From an uncultured Acidobacteriaceae bacterium (lineage in GTDB: Bacteria; Acidobacteriota; Terriglobia; Terriglobales; Acidobacteriaceae): a stretch of DNA of 64,000 bases. The DNA lies in contig CALFMO010000016.1 in the NCBI GenBank assembly GCA_937879855.1, forward strand, positions 102,426 to 166,425, given 5' to 3'. Below are positions 8,452 to 16,446 of this stretch, in pieces. The stretch's first letter is position 1, and every line of letters starts with the position of its first letter. The notes under the pieces were generated by a model. That model was not told the DNA's origin. It saw nothing but the letters and a program-made list of their open reading frames with translations, and did no database searches. A program made the translations under genes and the position numbers.

Positions 8452-9281
8452 GTGTGCGGGATGGCCTCAAGCTCGGCTTTGTCGATGTTGAGTTGCAAAC
8501 GCCACCGCGCCTGGAAGGGACCGGACTTGGGCAGAGTTGGGTCGAGCCGGTCATAGGTCGAAGTCAGGTTTCTGCGCAGTCGCTCCAGTTCGGTGCTGGG
8601 AGCTATTTTGTAGAGTTCCAGCAGAAATCCCAGCCGCCGCGTAAGAGCGCCGTTGTGGAAGCGCTCGACGAAATCGAGAAGTCGGGCGAGCTTGATGTCA
8701 TCTCTCGCCATCCACAATGCTTTGGCAACTTCGGGAATGCCGCCAGCATATTCGGGCTGTCGTAGTCCATCGAGAATAGTTCGTTCCTTGTCACTGACCT
8801 TGATCGCTTGCTGCTTTGTGACCCAGATTTCCGTGAGCCCAAAAAACTGGTCCGGCTTGATGGCAACGAACCGGTATTCATGACCATGGATATGCTGTGG
8901 GAGCTTGCGCAGGGAAGTGCTGACATAGATCGTGAGCTGCGGCTGCGTGACCATGCGTTGCAATTCCATCGCAGAGGCGTGCGAGAGGAAATAGCGGTGT
9001 CCGGCGCACAACTCCTTCGCGATGACATAGGGATCACCGACATATTCTGTGGCGCGGCCTAGTTCAAAGGGTACTAAGGTATACAGCCCGGGACGCAAAC
9101 GCGTGATGAGCCCACGTTTTTCCGCTTTAAGAATCAAGGTTCGAACTGAGGATCCCCGAAGGCCGGTGATATCTTCCACATCTCGAAGAGTGAACGTAGT
9201 TTTCCCGCGTTCGTTGAGCTCAACGAAGAGGGAAGAGGTCTGCCGGCCAAGCGTCTTTTGAATGTTATATTGTCTGCTCAT
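8448..9281 (-). CDS. abiEi: AbiEi-type antitoxin and autorepressor
   Basis: 277 residues. An N-terminal winged helix (about 20-75: TFTLRDVEDITGLRGSSVRT) is followed by the AbiEi antitoxin region (YFLSHASAMELQRM, VSDKERTILDGL) and a C-terminal domain. The start ATG follows AAGGAACGAA, and that ribosome binding site lies inside the proximal operator palindrome. Known AbiEi proteins bind inverted repeats upstream of their operon for negative autoregulation, and this locus has two matching palindromes. The gene overlaps the toxin gene by four bases. Confidence 0.9.
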   Translation of the reverse strand: MSRQYNIQKTLGRQTSSLFVELNERGKTTFTLRDVEDITGLRGSSVRTLILKAEKRGLITRLRPGLYTLVPFELGRATEYVGDPYVIAKELCAGHRYFLSHASAMELQRMVTQPQLTIYVSTSLRKLPQHIHGHEYRFVAIKPDQFFGLTEIWVTKQQAIKVSDKERTILDGLRQPEYAGGIPEVAKALWMARDDIKLARLLDFVERFHNGALTRRLGFLLELYKIAPSTELERLRRNLTSTYDRLDPTLPKSGPFQARWRLQLNIDKAELEAIPHT

Positions 9282-9283
9282 TT

Positions 9284-9359
9284 CGTTCCTTGTGGGGGAA
9301 CGTATTTTACATACAATATCATACTATTTTGTGCGCAAACTGTTCCTTGTCAAGGAACA
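9284..9359 (-). promoter_or_regulatory. Two palindromic operators of the abiE operon
   Basis: Site 1 (9284-9302) has half-sites CGTTCC and GGAACG separated by 7 bases. Site 2 (9341-9359) is a perfect 19-bp palindrome, TGTTCCTTGTCAAGGAACA on the plus strand. The centres are 57 bp apart. Site 1 contains the antitoxin's ribosome binding site. Site 2 contains TTGACA on the coding strand, a consensus -35 hexamer. The matching -10 is unclear (TATGAT is 24 bases downstream, which is too far). The layout matches negative autoregulation by AbiEi. Confidence 0.7.
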
Positions 9360-9523
9360 AATTGTACACAGAATATAAACAGCTTTCACCAATCCCGGGG
9401 CGTCCGCGATTCCAATCACAGAATCTCTTTGCCGGGCTCGGATAATGATCCACCGCTTCTCTCTCTGTGGGGTCGGATCTCCTAGGTCTAATCGAGGAAT
9501 GAGGCCGAGGATACACCGCGAAA

Positions 9524-9703
9524 ATGCCAGAAAATTCAAAGTTGCTGCGGCTTGTCGTGCAACATATTTGGGAAAGCTCATCGGGCCGATCTTCGTATCG
9601 TCTTATCGCCTACGGCGACGATCATACCTATCGGCCGGTGGACTTTGACTCACTCGGCGATTTGTTGAAAGTCTTTAAGGCGCTCTTCCGGCCTTTGATG
9701 TGA
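9524..9703 (+). CDS. Small hypothetical protein (59 aa)
   Basis: The ATG frame encodes a 59-residue protein starting MPENSKLLRLVVQHIWESS and containing RLIAYGDDHTYRPVDFDSL. The hydrophobic and charged spacing looks protein-like, and a weak GAGG lies about 13 bases upstream. I do not recognise the family. Its stop overlaps a GTG start of the next small frame, as in a compact operon leading to the MoxR-like ATPase gene. Confidence 0.4.
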   Translation: MPENSKLLRLVVQHIWESSSGRSSYRLIAYGDDHTYRPVDFDSLGDLLKVFKALFRPLM

Positions 9704-9804
9704 ATAGCTTTCCGCGATCCACGGAGCCGGTATCCTCGATTCTCTTTACCGACGTCATTGAACTCAGCGAGACGCAACGCTCGATACTTGGGCTCGAAAA
9801 GTAG
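9700..9804 (+). CDS. Very small hypothetical protein (34 aa)
   Basis: A GTG start overlaps the previous stop (GTGA). The 34-residue product contains STEPVSSILFTDVIELSETQ. The family is not recognised. It may instead be the out-of-frame tail of the preceding gene; the tight overlap favours coupled translation, but the evidence is thin. Confidence 0.25.
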   Translation: MNSFPRSTEPVSSILFTDVIELSETQRSILGLEK

Positions 9805-9805
9805 G

Positions 9806-9904
9806 ATGGGCACGAAGCCAATTGCATTGATTTCGCCAAACAGCCCCCTTCCCAAGTTCCGTCACAAATCCGATCCGCGTGCCGCGAATTTGACCGAAAT
9901 CTGA
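9806..9904 (+). CDS. Very small hypothetical protein (32 aa)
   Basis: ATG one base after the previous stop, with GTAGG just upstream. The product begins MGTKPIALISPNSPLPKF. No family is recognised. It is listed because three short frames run end to end here and fill most of the otherwise empty stretch before the MoxR-like gene. Confidence 0.25.
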   Translation: MGTKPIALISPNSPLPKFRHKSDPRAANLTEI

Positions 9905-9960
9905 TTCGGACTTAGCTTCTTCACGCTCGGCCCCAGAATCGGCGCTGGCGGGAGGCAAGC

Positions 9961-10878
9961 GTGTTCTTATCCGTGGATCAAGTTGGTGAAAAACTTCGTG
10001 CCACTGGCTATATTGCCGACTCGATCGCGACAACCACCGTTTACCTGGCGGCGAAACTGCACAAACCACTCTTGCTCGAAGGCCCTCCGGGCAGCGGCAA
10101 GACGCAACTCGCATATGCTGTTGCGGAGGCGGCAAATGCGATCGTCGAGCGCTTGCAATGCTACGAGGGCATCAACGAAGAGAAAGCCATCGGGAAATTC
10201 GATGAGCCGCTGCAGAAGCTTTGCGTCGAGCTGAAGGCCAAGTCCAACAGCGTCGACTGGGCGTCCTTGCAGACCGAATTGCACGGCCAACAGTTTTTCA
10301 GCGCTGGCCCCCTTCTTCGCGCACTGCAACAAGAAAAATCTTGCGTCCTGCTCATTGACGAACTCGATAAAGTTGACCATGCGTTCGAAGCGATGCTGTT
10401 GGAGCTTCTGAGCGTCTGGACACTCAGCATTCCCAAGCTTGGCACCATCCGTGCCAGAAGCGTTCCGTTCGTCGTGCTCACATCGAATGAAGAAAGGCGA
10501 ATCGGCGATCCGCTTCGCCGGCGCAGCTTTTACCTGCGCGTGGAGCACCCTACCGCAGAAAGGGAAGCGGAAATTGTTGCCATGAGGACTCCCGAGGCCG
10601 GCGCGGAATTTCACGCGGGACTGGCGGGTCTTGCGAAGGCGTTGCGGGGATGGAGTATGGAAAAACCGCCGTCCGTCTCAGAGATTCTCGATCTTGCCCA
10701 GGCCATGAGAATTCTCGGCGCTGAGAAAGTTACAGCCGACATGAGAGACACGCTCCTGCCATTGTTGGCCAAAACGGAAGCGGATCGCCGGAGACTGCTG
10801 TTGAGAGATGGCTTCGCCAGCCTTGTCTACGACGCGCAGCAATACACGGCGCAAAACCTACAAAGGTGCGCTTCGTGA
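9961..10878 (+). CDS. MoxR-like AAA+ ATPase
   Basis: 305 residues from a GTG start. Walker A GPPGSGKT is at 41-48 and Walker B CVLLIDELDK at about 128-137. A sensor region VVLTSNEERRIGDPLRRRSF and an arginine-finger-type segment follow, as in the MoxR/dynein-related AAA_5 group. Such ATPases usually remodel protein complexes, often with a VWA-domain partner, but none is nearby. The gene overlaps the lytic transglycosylase gene by 13 bases, so it is probably part of the transfer operon. No VirB11 ATPase was found in the window. Confidence 0.85.
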   Translation: MFLSVDQVGEKLRATGYIADSIATTTVYLAAKLHKPLLLEGPPGSGKTQLAYAVAEAANAIVERLQCYEGINEEKAIGKFDEPLQKLCVELKAKSNSVDWASLQTELHGQQFFSAGPLLRALQQEKSCVLLIDELDKVDHAFEAMLLELLSVWTLSIPKLGTIRARSVPFVVLTSNEERRIGDPLRRRSFYLRVEHPTAEREAEIVAMRTPEAGAEFHAGLAGLAKALRGWSMEKPPSVSEILDLAQAMRILGAEKVTADMRDTLLPLLAKTEADRRRLLLRDGFASLVYDAQQYTAQNLQRCAS

Positions 10879-11393
10879 CACATCTCCCCTCACTTGCGTT
10901 CCTTTTGTGCGTAGCTGCCAACCTCTCGGCCCAATCGCAAAGACCGTTAAATCCCCAAGACCGTCGCGCGGCCGAATACTACGTCTCCGTATATGCACGG
11001 CACTACCACGTGCCCGTTCTACTCGTGCGTGCGATTGTCCAGCGGGAGTCGAACTGGCAGCCGTGTGCAGTCTCTTCGAAGGGTGCGAGGGGCTTGATGC
11101 AGCTCATGCCGGCTACGGCTCGGCGCCTGGGCGTAAGAGACAGCTGCAATATCGAACAGAACATCTCGGGCGGCGTGCGCTATTTGGCCTGGCTGATGCG
11201 GCTGTTCCATAACGATCTGCGGCTAGTGGCCGCCGGCTACTACGCAGGTGAGGACATTGTTGCTCGCCGCGGCCTGTCCTATCACAACCGAGACGTGGTG
11301 TCGTATGTGGCGAGAATCAGAGCCACTTATGTGCTCGAAGCCGGTGTTGCCGACGATTCTGAAAAATCCACTTCAAAAAGAGTTATGCGATGA
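10866..11393 (+). CDS. VirB1-like lytic transglycosylase
   Basis: 175 residues with a signal peptide (about 1-22) and a goose-lysozyme/SLT fold: VRAIVQRESNWQPCAVSS contains the catalytic Glu in ES, then KGARGLMQLMPATARRLG, NISGGVRYLAWL and VAAGYYAGEDIV. In VirB/Trb systems this enzyme opens peptidoglycan locally so the channel can assemble. It starts at a GTG inside the preceding ATPase gene and overlaps the next gene by four bases. Confidence 0.9.
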   Translation: MRFVTHLPSLAFLLCVAANLSAQSQRPLNPQDRRAAEYYVSVYARHYHVPVLLVRAIVQRESNWQPCAVSSKGARGLMQLMPATARRLGVRDSCNIEQNISGGVRYLAWLMRLFHNDLRLVAAGYYAGEDIVARRGLSYHNRDVVSYVARIRATYVLEAGVADDSEKSTSKRVMR

Positions 11394-12316
11394 AAATTCG
11401 GACGAGTTTGGTGCATCTGACAGCGCTGGGCTTCCTGGCCTGCGGAGTGCTGGCACAAAACGAACCACCGCAAGCGCACATCGTGAGTCTCACTCTCGAT
11501 CCGCAGAGCGTTGCGGTGTTGCACTTACGCCCAGGGTTCGTCAGCTCTGTGCGGCTGCCCGAGGAGGTCAGTTCTGTCGTTCTGGGAGACCCCGCAGCGT
11601 TCAAGGGTGAGCACTCTGAAGCAGAGCCACGGCTGGTCTTCTTCAAGCCGGCCAGCCCGAAACCTGGCAAGAGTAATGCTCTCATCAGCACGCGAAGCGG
11701 CCGTGAAATATCGCTCACGCTCGTGAGCGATGGAGCATCGGCGCACTCTGAACCGGTCGATTATGTTCTGGAATATCAGCCGCAACGAAGCTTCCTGATC
11801 TCAGCCACGTATCCTTCCGTCCTGATAGGCGAATCAAGGGCCCTGGGCGACGAGCGTCCTGCGAATCCCAAGAACACGCCCAAGGCCGATAGCGACCAAT
11901 CTCGGCCGCCGAGCCCGGGATTGGCTGCGCCCCTCGATTGGCACGGCAAAGAACTTCGAGTAGCAGTAGCAGGGATCGAGGAAAGAGGCTCGGACATGAT
12001 CGTGGCTTTCAGCATCGCTAATAATTCACCGCGCACTGTTGAGTTGCTTCCGCCCCAGGTTCAGCTCTCGGGAACAGCCAAGCAAAAACACCACAAGGCG
12101 ATTAAAGCAGAACCGGTCGCCGTCAAGGACTATCGACTGGCCGCACGACGTCTGCCGCCCGGCGCAACCACTGAGGGCACGGTAGTGTTTGAGCGACCCT
12201 CTTTTAAGGAATCGCGGGAGCGCTTGTTACTGCAGATCGCACAAGCTGAGGAAGTAGACCGGCCGGTTTTGGCGCCGATTGCGTTTGTGGCCCCAGCGAA
12301 AGGAGCAGCGAAATGA
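11390..12316 (+). CDS. VirB9/TrbG-like secretion protein
   Basis: 308 residues with a signal peptide (about 1-22). The N-terminal beta domain (VSSVRLPEEVSSVVLGDP, PRLVFFKPASPKPGKSN, ALISTRSGREISL) resembles the VirB9/TrbG N-terminal domain. The C-terminal half carries a second beta-rich domain (VAGIEERGSDMIVAFSIANN, GATTEGTVVFERPSF). It starts at ATGA overlapping the transglycosylase stop and is followed at a four-base overlap by the VirB10-like gene, the classic neighbour. It probably forms part of the periplasmic and outer-membrane core. A second protein of similar type is encoded at 30301. Confidence 0.75.
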   Translation: MKIRTSLVHLTALGFLACGVLAQNEPPQAHIVSLTLDPQSVAVLHLRPGFVSSVRLPEEVSSVVLGDPAAFKGEHSEAEPRLVFFKPASPKPGKSNALISTRSGREISLTLVSDGASAHSEPVDYVLEYQPQRSFLISATYPSVLIGESRALGDERPANPKNTPKADSDQSRPPSPGLAAPLDWHGKELRVAVAGIEERGSDMIVAFSIANNSPRTVELLPPQVQLSGTAKQKHHKAIKAEPVAVKDYRLAARRLPPGATTEGTVVFERPSFKESRERLLLQIAQAEEVDRPVLAPIAFVAPAKGAAK

Positions 12317-13650
12317 TCCATCCAAACGGACACGACCCATCCACGGCAACCGTTCCCGCGCCTGCTCCAAGCGAGACCATTCAGGCCCCACCCGAAATGC
12401 CACCGGTCGCGGCGCAACCCCTCGACATTGCCACCAGGACCAAGCTGAGAGCGAGGCAGCAATTTCATCAAAACCGGTTCGTCATCATCGCTGCAGGCGC
12501 ACTTATTGTTGCTTTACTGATCTTTGTGGCGACATCCATCCCGCACAAGAGTTCACAGAAGATGAAGGTCGGCACCGCGGCCATCAAAGGCGAACCGCCA
12601 CAGATTGCAAATGCAGAAGCAGATCGAAGTCTTTTCCCGATCACAGACTCTGGGAGGCCATCAGCAAAAGAAGCGCATGAGGGTTTTCTGAACGAGAAAG
12701 ACCTGGAGCGTTCCGTTACCCATAAAACCCACGCAGGCTCGGTACAAGGAGGGCCGTCGAACGCCCCGGGGAGCCTTGGGTCCATTCCACCCTTCGGCCC
12801 GGATCAGCCGGGATGGCAGGCTCCGCCGTATCAGCCAGGCACGGCCCCTACTGGCATTGACGGGACAGACCTTGGAAAAGCGGAACGCGAGGCGATGGAG
12901 AAGTCATCGCTGATTTACGTCCAAAATGTTTCGGTGAATGAAGTTGATCCGAAAGCGCGAGAAAGGACGGGTATCGGAACATCAGAGATCGGTCTTGGCT
13001 TGTCCACCGGCACACGATTGCGCGCTCGTTTGGAGTCGGCCGCCAGCACTGCCGTGCGCGCTCCCGTATTGGCAGTCGTTGAGTACACTTATGAACGGGA
13101 TGGACAGATCGTCGTTCCCGCCGGGGCTAGAGCTGTGGGGCGCATTCAAGAGGCAGACCGGTCGGGCTACGTCCGCGTCCAATTCGAATCGTTGATGATG
13201 CCAGATGGCGCGACTGTTGCGATTCAGGGGGTTGCCACCGATTTGGACATGCGCCCGTTGAAGGGAAGGGTTGAAGGCAAAAATACCGGCAAGAACGTTC
13301 TGGTCAGGTCGCTTTCCGGAATTGGGCAGGCAGGAGCACTACTGCTGGGACAAGGTAGTTTGAACCAGCCCCTGAGCGAGTCGGACCTCATGCGGGAACG
13401 AGTCAGCAACAACATCGGCGAGGCGTCGGATGAGGAAATATCCCGAATGGCGATAACTTCGCGCATCGTAGTGACCGTTTCCGCCGACACTCCGATCTAT
13501 GTGGTTTTGGAGCAGAAGCCTAAGGAAAGCGGAGCTTCGGGAGCCTCGAGCACTCACAGCTCGCAGTCGCTGGGTGCCAATGCCGAAGAGCTTCGACAGT
13601 TGCTGCAATTGAAACGAGAGTTGAATCAGGCGAATGCGCCACCTCAATGA
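12313..13650 (+). CDS. virB10: VirB10/TrbI-like core-complex protein
   Basis: 445 residues: a cytoplasmic proline-rich N-terminus, one transmembrane segment (about 56-76), a flexible periplasmic linker rich in Pro and Gly, and a C-terminal VirB10/TrbI beta-barrel. Visible family pieces are LSTGTRLRARLESAAST, VVPAGARAVGRIQEAD, SGYVRVQFESLMMPDGATV and RIVVTVSADTPIYVVLEQ. It spans both membranes and links the inner-membrane ATPases to the outer-membrane pore. It is the last T4SS gene before the inserted regulatory and ubiquitin-like cargo. Confidence 0.93.
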   Translation: MIHPNGHDPSTATVPAPAPSETIQAPPEMPPVAAQPLDIATRTKLRARQQFHQNRFVIIAAGALIVALLIFVATSIPHKSSQKMKVGTAAIKGEPPQIANAEADRSLFPITDSGRPSAKEAHEGFLNEKDLERSVTHKTHAGSVQGGPSNAPGSLGSIPPFGPDQPGWQAPPYQPGTAPTGIDGTDLGKAEREAMEKSSLIYVQNVSVNEVDPKARERTGIGTSEIGLGLSTGTRLRARLESAASTAVRAPVLAVVEYTYERDGQIVVPAGARAVGRIQEADRSGYVRVQFESLMMPDGATVAIQGVATDLDMRPLKGRVEGKNTGKNVLVRSLSGIGQAGALLLGQGSLNQPLSESDLMRERVSNNIGEASDEEISRMAITSRIVVTVSADTPIYVVLEQKPKESGASGASSTHSSQSLGANAEELRQLLQLKRELNQANAPPQ

Positions 13651-13721
13651 GGTCGCCACTGGGAATTGGCAGAAACATGGGTCACCTGACCGAATCTGCC
13701 TGTCACCTTCGGTTTTACTTG

Positions 13722-14732
13722 TCAGACAGGAGAGACTAACGCCATTACAGATTCACCACTCGCTTTCGCCTGAACACGCACCTTCCGCGGATCAAGTGTT
13801 GCCCCAGAGCTTGTCTCCCACCGTGAGAGATCTTCCACTCCCTCCATCTCGCTCCCGGCTGAGAAAGCCAGTGAAATAATCGACTGCTCGGGTACGCGCC
13901 AATTGCGGTGCACGCGCAAGTGTTCCTGGGCGGCAGCTTCGCTGATCGTTACATTGGACACGCGAAGGGCAGGTTTCGGGGATTCACGAAAGCTGAAATG
14001 CTGTTGACTCAGTTGTTGCTCTTTCTTCCTTAGGCCAAGTCGCGCCTCTAGGAGAATACATGGACTCTGCCACGACTTCACTATTCCAAGCAAAGCGGAC
14101 TGCCTGCTTGCCTCCGGACAAACCTCGCGCCGGACCTCCTCAATTCGATCAAAGCTGACCTCACCCACCGCGTATTTGGAAATCAGCGGCGGCCAGAATG
14201 CAAAGTGTCCCGCGATAATATCCACGAGAGATTCTTCCGGGTCTTTAAAATCTTGGGTGCAAAACGTCCGACTAAACGAAAGCCGCAATTGATCAGTGAG
14301 AACCAACAGATGTCCGATCTCGTGCCACTTCGTGTAATTCGATCGAAATCCCTTTGCGCCGCGGCTGTCAATCACGGATATGTACTCGGGCTCCCATGCT
14401 TGTCTAGCCAAGCGCCTAAAAGTGATTCCGAACACGTCCGACGGGAATTCTTTTTCGAGCGTTACAAAACGCTTCTCGCCTGCATGAAGATAGCGGTTCT
14501 TAATGTCCAATAGATCACTGTCAGACGCGGCCACTTCGAAGCGGGTTTGCAGTTTGGCCGCCAAAACCTCTAAGAGTTTCGCTGGGCGCGTACAGCTTGG
14601 AAATTCTTTCAAGGCAGTGCGGACGCGCTGCTCGCATAATCCAAGGATCGTGCGGACGGGATCCGGCGACGCTTTGAGTTTCAGGTCTTGAGCCAATCTT
14701 TGAATCTGGGGCGCTTTATTTAATCGGCTCAT
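13722..14732 (-). CDS. ImmA/IrrE-type metallopeptidase
   Basis: 336 residues. The zinc-peptidase motif YTKWHEIGHLLVL (HExxH) is followed by the acidic EESLVDIIAGHFAFWP, as in the ImmA/IrrE family. The gene starts directly after the stop of an XRE regulator (TAG then ATG), the ImmR-ImmA arrangement in which the protease cleaves the repressor to switch on a mobile element. It is transcribed against the surrounding transfer genes. It is longer than ImmA of ICEBs1; the extra C-terminal part has no recognised domain. Confidence 0.85.
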   Translation of the reverse strand: MSRLNKAPQIQRLAQDLKLKASPDPVRTILGLCEQRVRTALKEFPSCTRPAKLLEVLAAKLQTRFEVAASDSDLLDIKNRYLHAGEKRFVTLEKEFPSDVFGITFRRLARQAWEPEYISVIDSRGAKGFRSNYTKWHEIGHLLVLTDQLRLSFSRTFCTQDFKDPEESLVDIIAGHFAFWPPLISKYAVGEVSFDRIEEVRREVCPEASRQSALLGIVKSWQSPCILLEARLGLRKKEQQLSQQHFSFRESPKPALRVSNVTISEAAAQEHLRVHRNWRVPEQSIISLAFSAGSEMEGVEDLSRWETSSGATLDPRKVRVQAKASGESVMALVSPV

Positions 14733-15149
14733 CTACGACTCGTTACTAAACACCTTGTGGATGGCCGCATACAACTTTTTCCATTGTTCTACGTCAAAGG
14801 CAGCCCGCTGACGATTACTGCGTCGCGCAACCACCGAGTTGTACGTCTCTAACAGTTCAAGAGTTTCAGAATACGAAAGCTTTAGCTGCTCAGCCGCAGT
14901 CGACAAGTCAGCAGGGATTTCAATAGGCTTCCTCTTTTGCGAGAGGCCCGTCTCCCCTTTGGCAAGGTAGTCGAGTGACGCGCCGAGGGCATTGGCAATT
15001 TTCAGAAGGTTCTCAGCACTGATACCGCGCTTGCTGTTCTCAGTGTCGCTTATAAATCCTTTGCTCAGCCCTGTCTTCGCAGCAAGCTCCTCTTGTGTGA
15101 TGTGCAGCGACTCGCGGACTTCCTTAATGCGATCGCCTGTCGTTGCCAT
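14733..15149 (-). CDS. XRE-family HTH regulator (ImmR-like)
   Basis: 138 residues. An N-terminal Cro/C1-type HTH (GDRIKEVRESLHITQEELA, TGLSKGFISDTENSKRG, LLKIANALGASLDYLAKGE) is followed by a C-terminal helical region. It is encoded directly upstream of the ImmA/IrrE peptidase gene and divergently from the ubiquitin-like operon, so it is placed to repress one or both. An ImmR-like role in controlling the element is likely but inferred. Confidence 0.9.
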   Translation of the reverse strand: MATTGDRIKEVRESLHITQEELAAKTGLSKGFISDTENSKRGISAENLLKIANALGASLDYLAKGETGLSQKRKPIEIPADLSTAAEQLKLSYSETLELLETYNSVVARRSNRQRAAFDVEQWKKLYAAIHKVFSNES

Positions 15150-15224
15150 CTACTTCCTCCTCTCAGCAGCCCTTATCCTAGATCATCGGACTGATGAATA
15201 CCGCCGCAGCAAAATTCGCTTGAC

Positions 15225-15266
15225 TATGCTGACAATTGTTCTCAAAATACTATCTAATACAGCATA
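15225..15266. promoter_or_regulatory. Candidate divergent control region with inverted repeat
   Basis: Between the XRE gene and the ubiquitin-like operon lies an AT-rich stretch bounded by an inverted repeat, TATGCTG (15225-15231) and CAGCATA (15260-15266). On the plus strand TTGACT at 15220 could be a -35 element. This is the natural place for an XRE operator, but the repeat is short and unproven. Confidence 0.3.
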
Positions 15267-15447
15267 ACAAGGGGCTGGCGGATGTCGGCGAAATTCGGAT
15301 GGCGGAACCTGGGGAGTTATGTAGCCTGCTGCCTGCAGTCGGGTCATCATGCCTGACTAGGGGTTGCCTCAGGCGCTGCCGAGGCGGCATACGGCTGCAG
15401 CTGGCAGCCGACTGAAAGACAGGGAAAGTGAAAGGAAAGGAGGTGTG

Positions 15448-15660
15448 ATGGCTCACCCAGGCGACACGTTTCGGCCGGGAGAGAAAGTTCCGAATTCCGG
15501 TGTTTACAGAGTGATTCATGATCGTCACCACCATGAGGAGCACGAAGTAACGTGCATCTACGGCGAGCCATTTCCGCCCTGCCGTGGTTGCGGAAGTGGC
15601 GTCCGGTTCCGGCTGGTTAGGGCCGCCCTCCACATCAAGTCGCACGATCAATTCAAATGA
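15448..15660 (+). CDS. Small YjzC-like zinc-ribbon protein, first gene of Ubl operon
   Basis: 70 residues from an ATG with a strong AAAGGAGGTG site. It begins with the GDTFRPGEKVPNSGVYRVIHD pattern of YjzC-like small proteins (split here: DTFRPGEKVP, NSGVYRVIHD), followed by a His-rich HHHEEHE and a probable zinc knuckle with Cys in TCIYGE and CRGCG. Function is unknown. It lies 13 bases upstream of the ubiquitin-like gene in the same direction, so it is probably co-expressed; it could be an accessory or target of the conjugation system. Confidence 0.7.
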   Translation: MAHPGDTFRPGEKVPNSGVYRVIHDRHHHEEHEVTCIYGEPFPPCRGCGSGVRFRLVRAALHIKSHDQFK

Positions 15661-15673
15661 GGAGCAAAAAGGA

Positions 15674-15949
15674 ATGCCGGATCAGACTGTAACAGTCACT
15701 GTCTTCGCGCCTCGCTTCCCTGAGCCGAAGACCTTCACTTGGCGTAAGACGCTCAAAGTCGGTGAAGCTGCCCAAGAAGCTGCAACTGCGTTTGGATACC
15801 AAGGCGGAACTCCTGGTTTAGAAACGGACAGCGATCCGCCGAAGGTCCTTGATAACAATAAGACTCTGGTCGCTGAACACGTAGAGGACGGCGCCAAACT
15901 TGAACTCCTGGACACTGGTGGTGGTGTCTACGGTATCAGTTTCACGTGA
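15674..15949 (+). CDS. Ubiquitin-like modifier protein (Ubl, BilA-like)
   Basis: 91 residues from an ATG preceded by AAAAAGGA. The pattern suggests a beta-grasp fold: strand TVTVTVFAP, strand KTFTWRKTLKVGE, helix AAQEAATAFGY, late strand AKLELLDT. The C-terminus carries Gly-Gly-Gly at 82-84 followed by a seven-residue tail (VYGISFT). A di-glycine buried before a short tail suggests that the tail must be removed, probably by the JAB peptidase encoded two genes downstream, before activation by the E1. The order Ubl-E2-JAB-E1 matches the bil (bacterial ISG15-like) operons. The Ubl call rests on context as much as on sequence. Confidence 0.75.
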   Translation: MPDQTVTVTVFAPRFPEPKTFTWRKTLKVGEAAQEAATAFGYQGGTPGLETDSDPPKVLDNNKTLVAEHVEDGAKLELLDTGGGVYGISFT

Positions 15950-16446
15950 TTTCCGCCGAACACACGAAGATAATCGTCGAAGCGGAGTTGCCCGGAGCTC
16001 AGGCATGGGCCGGGCGTCATCAGCTACCGTTTCTATGGGTACCGGAGTTGCTGCAAGTTCGGGTCAAGCTGACCCAACCCGAGACGACCGAACCGTTTTA
16101 TCTGCGCGGCAGCTTTGACGATTACCGCGCCATTGCCCCGGAATGGGGTTTCACCGATGAATGGTGGACAAACATCGGCGATCATCGGTACCATCCACCG
16201 CAAGTCCAAACCCCCCATGGTCCCAGTATTTTTATCGATTATGAAAACCGAGCTGTGATCTGCGTTCCGTTCAATAGACTGGCGTACAAAGAAAAAGGAG
16301 GACCCCACCAAGACTGGGGAGGTCCGGCGAACTGGCTCAGTGTCAAGCCCGTCAACCCACCCCGCATCCACGCCGTTACGGTCGGCGACATGCTACAGGC
16401 AATCTACCGCGACTTCGTGTATTCACGGGGGCGAATGCGTAAATGA
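15946..16446 (+). CDS. E2-like conjugating enzyme (BilB-like)
   Basis: 166 residues from a GTG overlapping the Ubl stop. It has the compact alpha/beta layout of prokaryotic E2-like proteins. Cys106 in RAVICVPFNRLAY is the only cysteine and so the obvious thioester candidate. It is followed by the Trp-rich segment DWGGPANW. The central part (PFYLRGSFDDYRAIAPEWGF) precedes it. It overlaps the JAB gene by four bases. In the bil-type pathway it would accept the modifier from the E1 and pass it to target proteins. E2 assignment rests on position, size and the single cysteine. Confidence 0.75.
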   Translation: MISAEHTKIIVEAELPGAQAWAGRHQLPFLWVPELLQVRVKLTQPETTEPFYLRGSFDDYRAIAPEWGFTDEWWTNIGDHRYHPPQVQTPHGPSIFIDYENRAVICVPFNRLAYKEKGGPHQDWGGPANWLSVKPVNPPRIHAVTVGDMLQAIYRDFVYSRGRMRK

